Source: Candidatus Aphodomonas merdavium | GTDB taxonomy: Bacteria; Bacillota; Clostridia; Christensenellales; Aristaeellaceae | Assembly (NCBI GenBank): GCA_018715585.1 | Contig: DVLH01000093.1 | Span: 1-15,253 of the forward strand | Direction: 5' to 3' | DNA: 15,253 nucleotides | Shown: piece after piece, positions 13,431 through 15,253 of the stretch | Position numbering within the stretch: the stretch's first letter is position 1 | How the letters are laid out: every line of letters starts with the position of its first letter | Notes under the pieces: generated by a model | Seen by the model: the letters and a program-made list of their open reading frames with translations, nothing else | Database searches by the model: none | Told to the model about the DNA's origin: nothing | Program-made: the position numbers and the translations under genes

Positions 13431-14165
13431 ATGCGAATCACGGCGCTAACGATTTTTCCACATATCTTTGATTCCTTCCTCTCCGAAAGCATTTTGGCGC
13501 GCGCCTGCCAGCGCGGGTTGATCTCGTTTGAGGCGGTAGATTTGCGCCCCTTCTCGGACAGGAAGCACAAAAACACAGATGACGACCCGTTTGGCGGCGG
13601 GGCGGGCATGGTCATGCTGGCGCAGCCGGTCGTGGACGCGATGGAAGCCGTGGCGTCGCCCGGCTGCAGGCGCATCTACCTTTCGCCGCGCGGCGCGGTG
13701 CTGACGCAAAAAAAAGCGGAGGAGCTGTCGCAGCTCGAGCACCTTGTGCTGCTGTGCGGCCATTATGAAGGGCTGGACCAGCGGGCGATTGACCTGTGCG
13801 TGGACGAAGAGCTGTCCATCGGGGACTATATCCTCACCGGCGGGGAGGCCGCCGCGATGGTCGTGCTGGATGCGGTTGCACGGCTGGTGCCCGGGGTGCT
13901 GGGCAACGAGGAATCGGCCGAGGAGGAAAGCTTTACCAGCGGCCTGTTGGAATATCCGCAATATACGCGTCCGCGCGTTTTTCGCGGCCTTGAAGTGCCC
14001 GGCGTGCTGCTCAACGGCAACCATGCGCAAATCGTCAAATGGCGCAGGGAGCAGGCGCTGCGCGTCACGTTTGAGCGCCGTCCGGAAATGCTGCAAAGCG
14101 TGCCGCTGACGGCGCAGGAGCGCGCGCTCGTGCGCGGCTGGGAAAAGGAGCGGGATGAGCCATGA
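13431..14165 (+). CDS. trmD: tRNA (guanine-N1)-methyltransferase TrmD
   Basis: TrmD makes m1G37 next to the anticodon using SAM, preventing +1 frameshifting; it is a SPOUT-fold dimer and normally essential. The 244-residue protein has LTIFPHIFDSFLSESIL at the N-terminus, DDDPFGGGAGMVM (50-62), and the trefoil-knot SAM site YLSPRG (83-88), LCGHYEGLDQR (109-118) and SIGDYILTGGE (129-139). A linker and tRNA-binding C-terminal domain follow, with GLLEYPQYTRP (171-181) and GNHAQIVKWRR (196-206). The residue before SF in the catalytic loop is Glu166, where I recall Asp in well-studied TrmD. Start: ATG at 13431, with CGAGGT 7 nt upstream; the frame is open much further back but shows no conservation. 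It overlaps the methyltransferase gene by 4 nt. Confidence 0.97.
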   Translation: MRITALTIFPHIFDSFLSESILARACQRGLISFEAVDLRPFSDRKHKNTDDDPFGGGAGMVMLAQPVVDAMEAVASPGCRRIYLSPRGAVLTQKKAEELSQLEHLVLLCGHYEGLDQRAIDLCVDEELSIGDYILTGGEAAAMVVLDAVARLVPGVLGNEESAEEESFTSGLLEYPQYTRPRVFRGLEVPGVLLNGNHAQIVKWRREQALRVTFERRPEMLQSVPLTAQERALVRGWEKERDEP

Positions 14166-14890
14166 GCGGCGTTTATGACGAGGATGGGTTTTTTTTCGCT
14201 TACGCGCAAATGGACCGCAGCCAAAAGGGCCTCGCCGGTGCGGCGGAATGGGGGCAGCTGCGGCAGCTCTTGCCGCAAATGCGCGGCAAGGACGTGCTGG
14301 ACCTGGGCTGCGGCTACGGCTGGCACTGCCGCTATGCGGCGGAACAAGGCGCGCGCTCCGTGCTGGGAATCGATTGCAGCGAGCGGATGCTTGCGCAGGC
14401 GCGCCGCCGCAATGGCGGCGGGCAAATCACCTACCGCGCGTGCGCGCTGGAGCAGTTCCCCTTCCCCGAACAGGCTTACGACCTTATCCTCTCCAACCTC
14501 GTTCTGCATTACGTAGAGGATTTAGATTCGCTTTTCGCGCGCGTCTTTGCTGCGCTACGGCCAAAGGGCGTTTTTGTTTTCAACATCGAGCATCCGGTGT
14601 TCACCGCCGGTGTCGGGCAAGAATGGGTGCTTGACGCACAGGGTAAAGCGCTCTACTGGCCGGTGGATGATTATTTTTATCCCGGGGAGCGAACGACGCA
14701 TTTTCTCGGCCACACGGTCAAGAAGCAGCATCACACGCTCACGCAGCTGCTGATGGGCCTGCTTTCGCAGGGGTTTCGCCTGGAAGCCGTCGTCGAGGCG
14801 CAGCCGCCGGAGGCGCTGCTCGCGCAAGCCGGCATGCGCGACGAAATGCGCAGGCCGATGATGCTGCTCGTGCGCGCGGTAAAACCCTGA
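14162..14890 (+). CDS. Class I SAM-dependent methyltransferase, substrate unknown
   Basis: This 242-residue Rossmann-fold methyltransferase has motif I VLDLGCGYGWH (45-55), an acidic motif II residue in GIDCSERML (69-77), ALEQFPFPEQAYDLILSNLV (95-114), and HYVEDLDSLF after strand 4. The NIEHPVFTAG segment (141-150) is typical of small-molecule methyltransferases annotated in many Firmicutes without a known substrate. No signal peptide or extra domain is visible. Its ATG overlaps the trmD stop by 4 nt (ATGA), so it is co-translated with trmD. This does not show that it acts on tRNA, because rplS is the usual gene here and the position may simply reflect insertion. I do not assign a substrate. 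Confidence 0.9.
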   Translation: MSGVYDEDGFFFAYAQMDRSQKGLAGAAEWGQLRQLLPQMRGKDVLDLGCGYGWHCRYAAEQGARSVLGIDCSERMLAQARRRNGGGQITYRACALEQFPFPEQAYDLILSNLVLHYVEDLDSLFARVFAALRPKGVFVFNIEHPVFTAGVGQEWVLDAQGKALYWPVDDYFYPGERTTHFLGHTVKKQHHTLTQLLMGLLSQGFRLEAVVEAQPPEALLAQAGMRDEMRRPMMLLVRAVKP

Positions 14891-14958
14891 GCAAGCTGCG
14901 TTTCCGACGGGCTTTTCGCTCGTCTCGATCCATCGCCGGAGCAGTAAAACGCCCCCAA

Positions 14959-15003
14959 AAAAAGCAAAGCCGCCTCCTTTTGTTTTGAGGACGCGGTTTT
15001 TTT
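14959..15003. terminator. Terminator-like hairpin in repeat copy 1
   Basis: An A-rich tract, then GCCGCCTC paired imperfectly with GAGGACGCGG around a T-rich loop, then T7. Flanking A and T tracts suggest it could act on both strands. It lies about 70 nt past the methyltransferase stop and is the likely end of the ylxM-to-methyltransferase transcript. The stem has bulges. Confidence 0.6.
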
Positions 15004-15079
15004 GTCTGCCGGCATTGACGCCATTGAAGGCGGTCGGGACGGCCGCTTCCCCAACGGCGGGGGCGGCGTTTTCTGCTGC
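14959..15079. repeat. Direct repeat, copy 1 (121 bp)
   Basis: This is identical to 15133-15253 at 117 of 121 positions by eye, at an offset of 174 bp. It starts AAAAAGCAAAGCCGCC and ends TTTTCTGCTGC. Similarity extends loosely leftward (AAAACGCC at 14946 and 15122). Besides the terminator-like start it contains GCGGTCG-GGA-CGGCCGC and, overlapping it, GCCGC-TT-CCCC pairing with GGGGGCGGC. Confidence 0.95.
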
Positions 15080-15132
15080 CTGGCTGCCACGGTTTCGGCG
15101 CAAGCCGTTTGGACATGCGCAAAAACGCCGGT

Positions 15133-15253
15133 AAAAAGCAAAGCCGCCTCCTTTTGTTTTGAGGGCGCGGTTTTTTTGTCTGCCGGCATTGACGCCATTG
15201 GCGGCGGCCGGGACGGCCGCTTCCCCAACGGCGGGGGCGGCGTTTTCTGCTGC
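15133..15253. repeat. Direct repeat, copy 2 (121 bp, reaches the window edge)
   Basis: This is the second copy of the unit at 14959, with four substitutions. One changes GCGGTCG to GCGGCCG, turning a G-U wobble in the inner 7-bp stem into a C-G pair and so preserving the hairpin. The copy ends with the window, so the unit may be longer or the array may continue. It contains the same terminator-like start with T7 at 15171-15177. Confidence 0.95.

Noticed and set aside
14731..15228. 165-codon minus-strand frame reading through both repeat copies, giving a repeated Lys/Pro/Ala-rich protein
   Set aside because: The 174-bp period is divisible by three, so the frame stays open by chance. It contains the terminator hairpins, overlaps the methyltransferase and lacks an RBS. 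I would reconsider if more in-frame copies exist beyond the window.
14959..15253. CRISPR array
   Set aside because: Only two units of 121 bp with 53 bp between them, internal hairpins and substitutions; this is far from CRISPR repeat and spacer sizes, and no cas genes are present.

Overview
The window is a GC-rich piece of a Bacillota (Clostridia-type) chromosome. The basis is gene order: ylxM-ffh-rpsP-khpA-rimM-trmD is the usual Firmicutes SRP/ribosome-maturation cluster. Strong AGGAGG-type ribosome binding sites and a heterodimeric LmrCD-like exporter fit the same group. I cannot name the genus. The bil genes point to an anaerobic gut organism.

Layout. (1) 37-1404 (+): a CNNM/CorC-type membrane protein with CBS domains, closed by a strong terminator. 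(2) 1450-2032: a gene-free GC-rich spacer. (3) 6251 down to 1948 (-): a MarR-family regulator followed by two ABC half-transporters forming an asymmetric heterodimeric exporter. A terminator-like hairpin with a T8 tract sits between the regulator and the transporters. The distal transporter gene is frameshifted at its very end, so its normal stop at 2078 is missed. (4) 6389-8408 (+), divergent from (3): a three-gene overlapping operon of a second MarR regulator, a short old-yellow-enzyme/4Fe-4S reductase and a flavodoxin-like protein. This matches the bilirubin-reduction operon bilQ-bilR-bilS, and the reductase has Asp166-Arg167 in place of the ordinary OYE motif. A perfect 7+1+7 palindrome lies just upstream. 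(5) 8930-9910 (-): pfkA, with its own promoter and terminator. (6) 10143-14890 (+), divergent from pfkA and driven by a near-consensus sigma-A promoter: ylxM, ffh, rpsP, khpA, rimM, a 539-bp gap, trmD and a SAM methyltransferase. (7) 14959-15253: two 97%-identical 121-bp direct repeats 174 bp apart, each starting with a terminator-like hairpin. The second runs to the window edge.

How the genes work together: BilR with BilS probably carries out reduction of bilirubin to urobilinogen, under BilQ control. The adjacent divergent MarR/ABC unit could export a toxic amphipathic compound, possibly a tetrapyrrole, but that link is inference from position only. The right half is housekeeping: protein targeting (Ffh, YlxM), the 30S subunit (S16, RimM, KhpA) and tRNA m1G37 methylation (TrmD).

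The most interesting points are the bil operon with its signature residues, the exporter frameshift supported by an adjacent terminator, the hairpin between the MarR gene and the exporter, the long gap inside the rimM-trmD cluster, and the structured terminal repeat.
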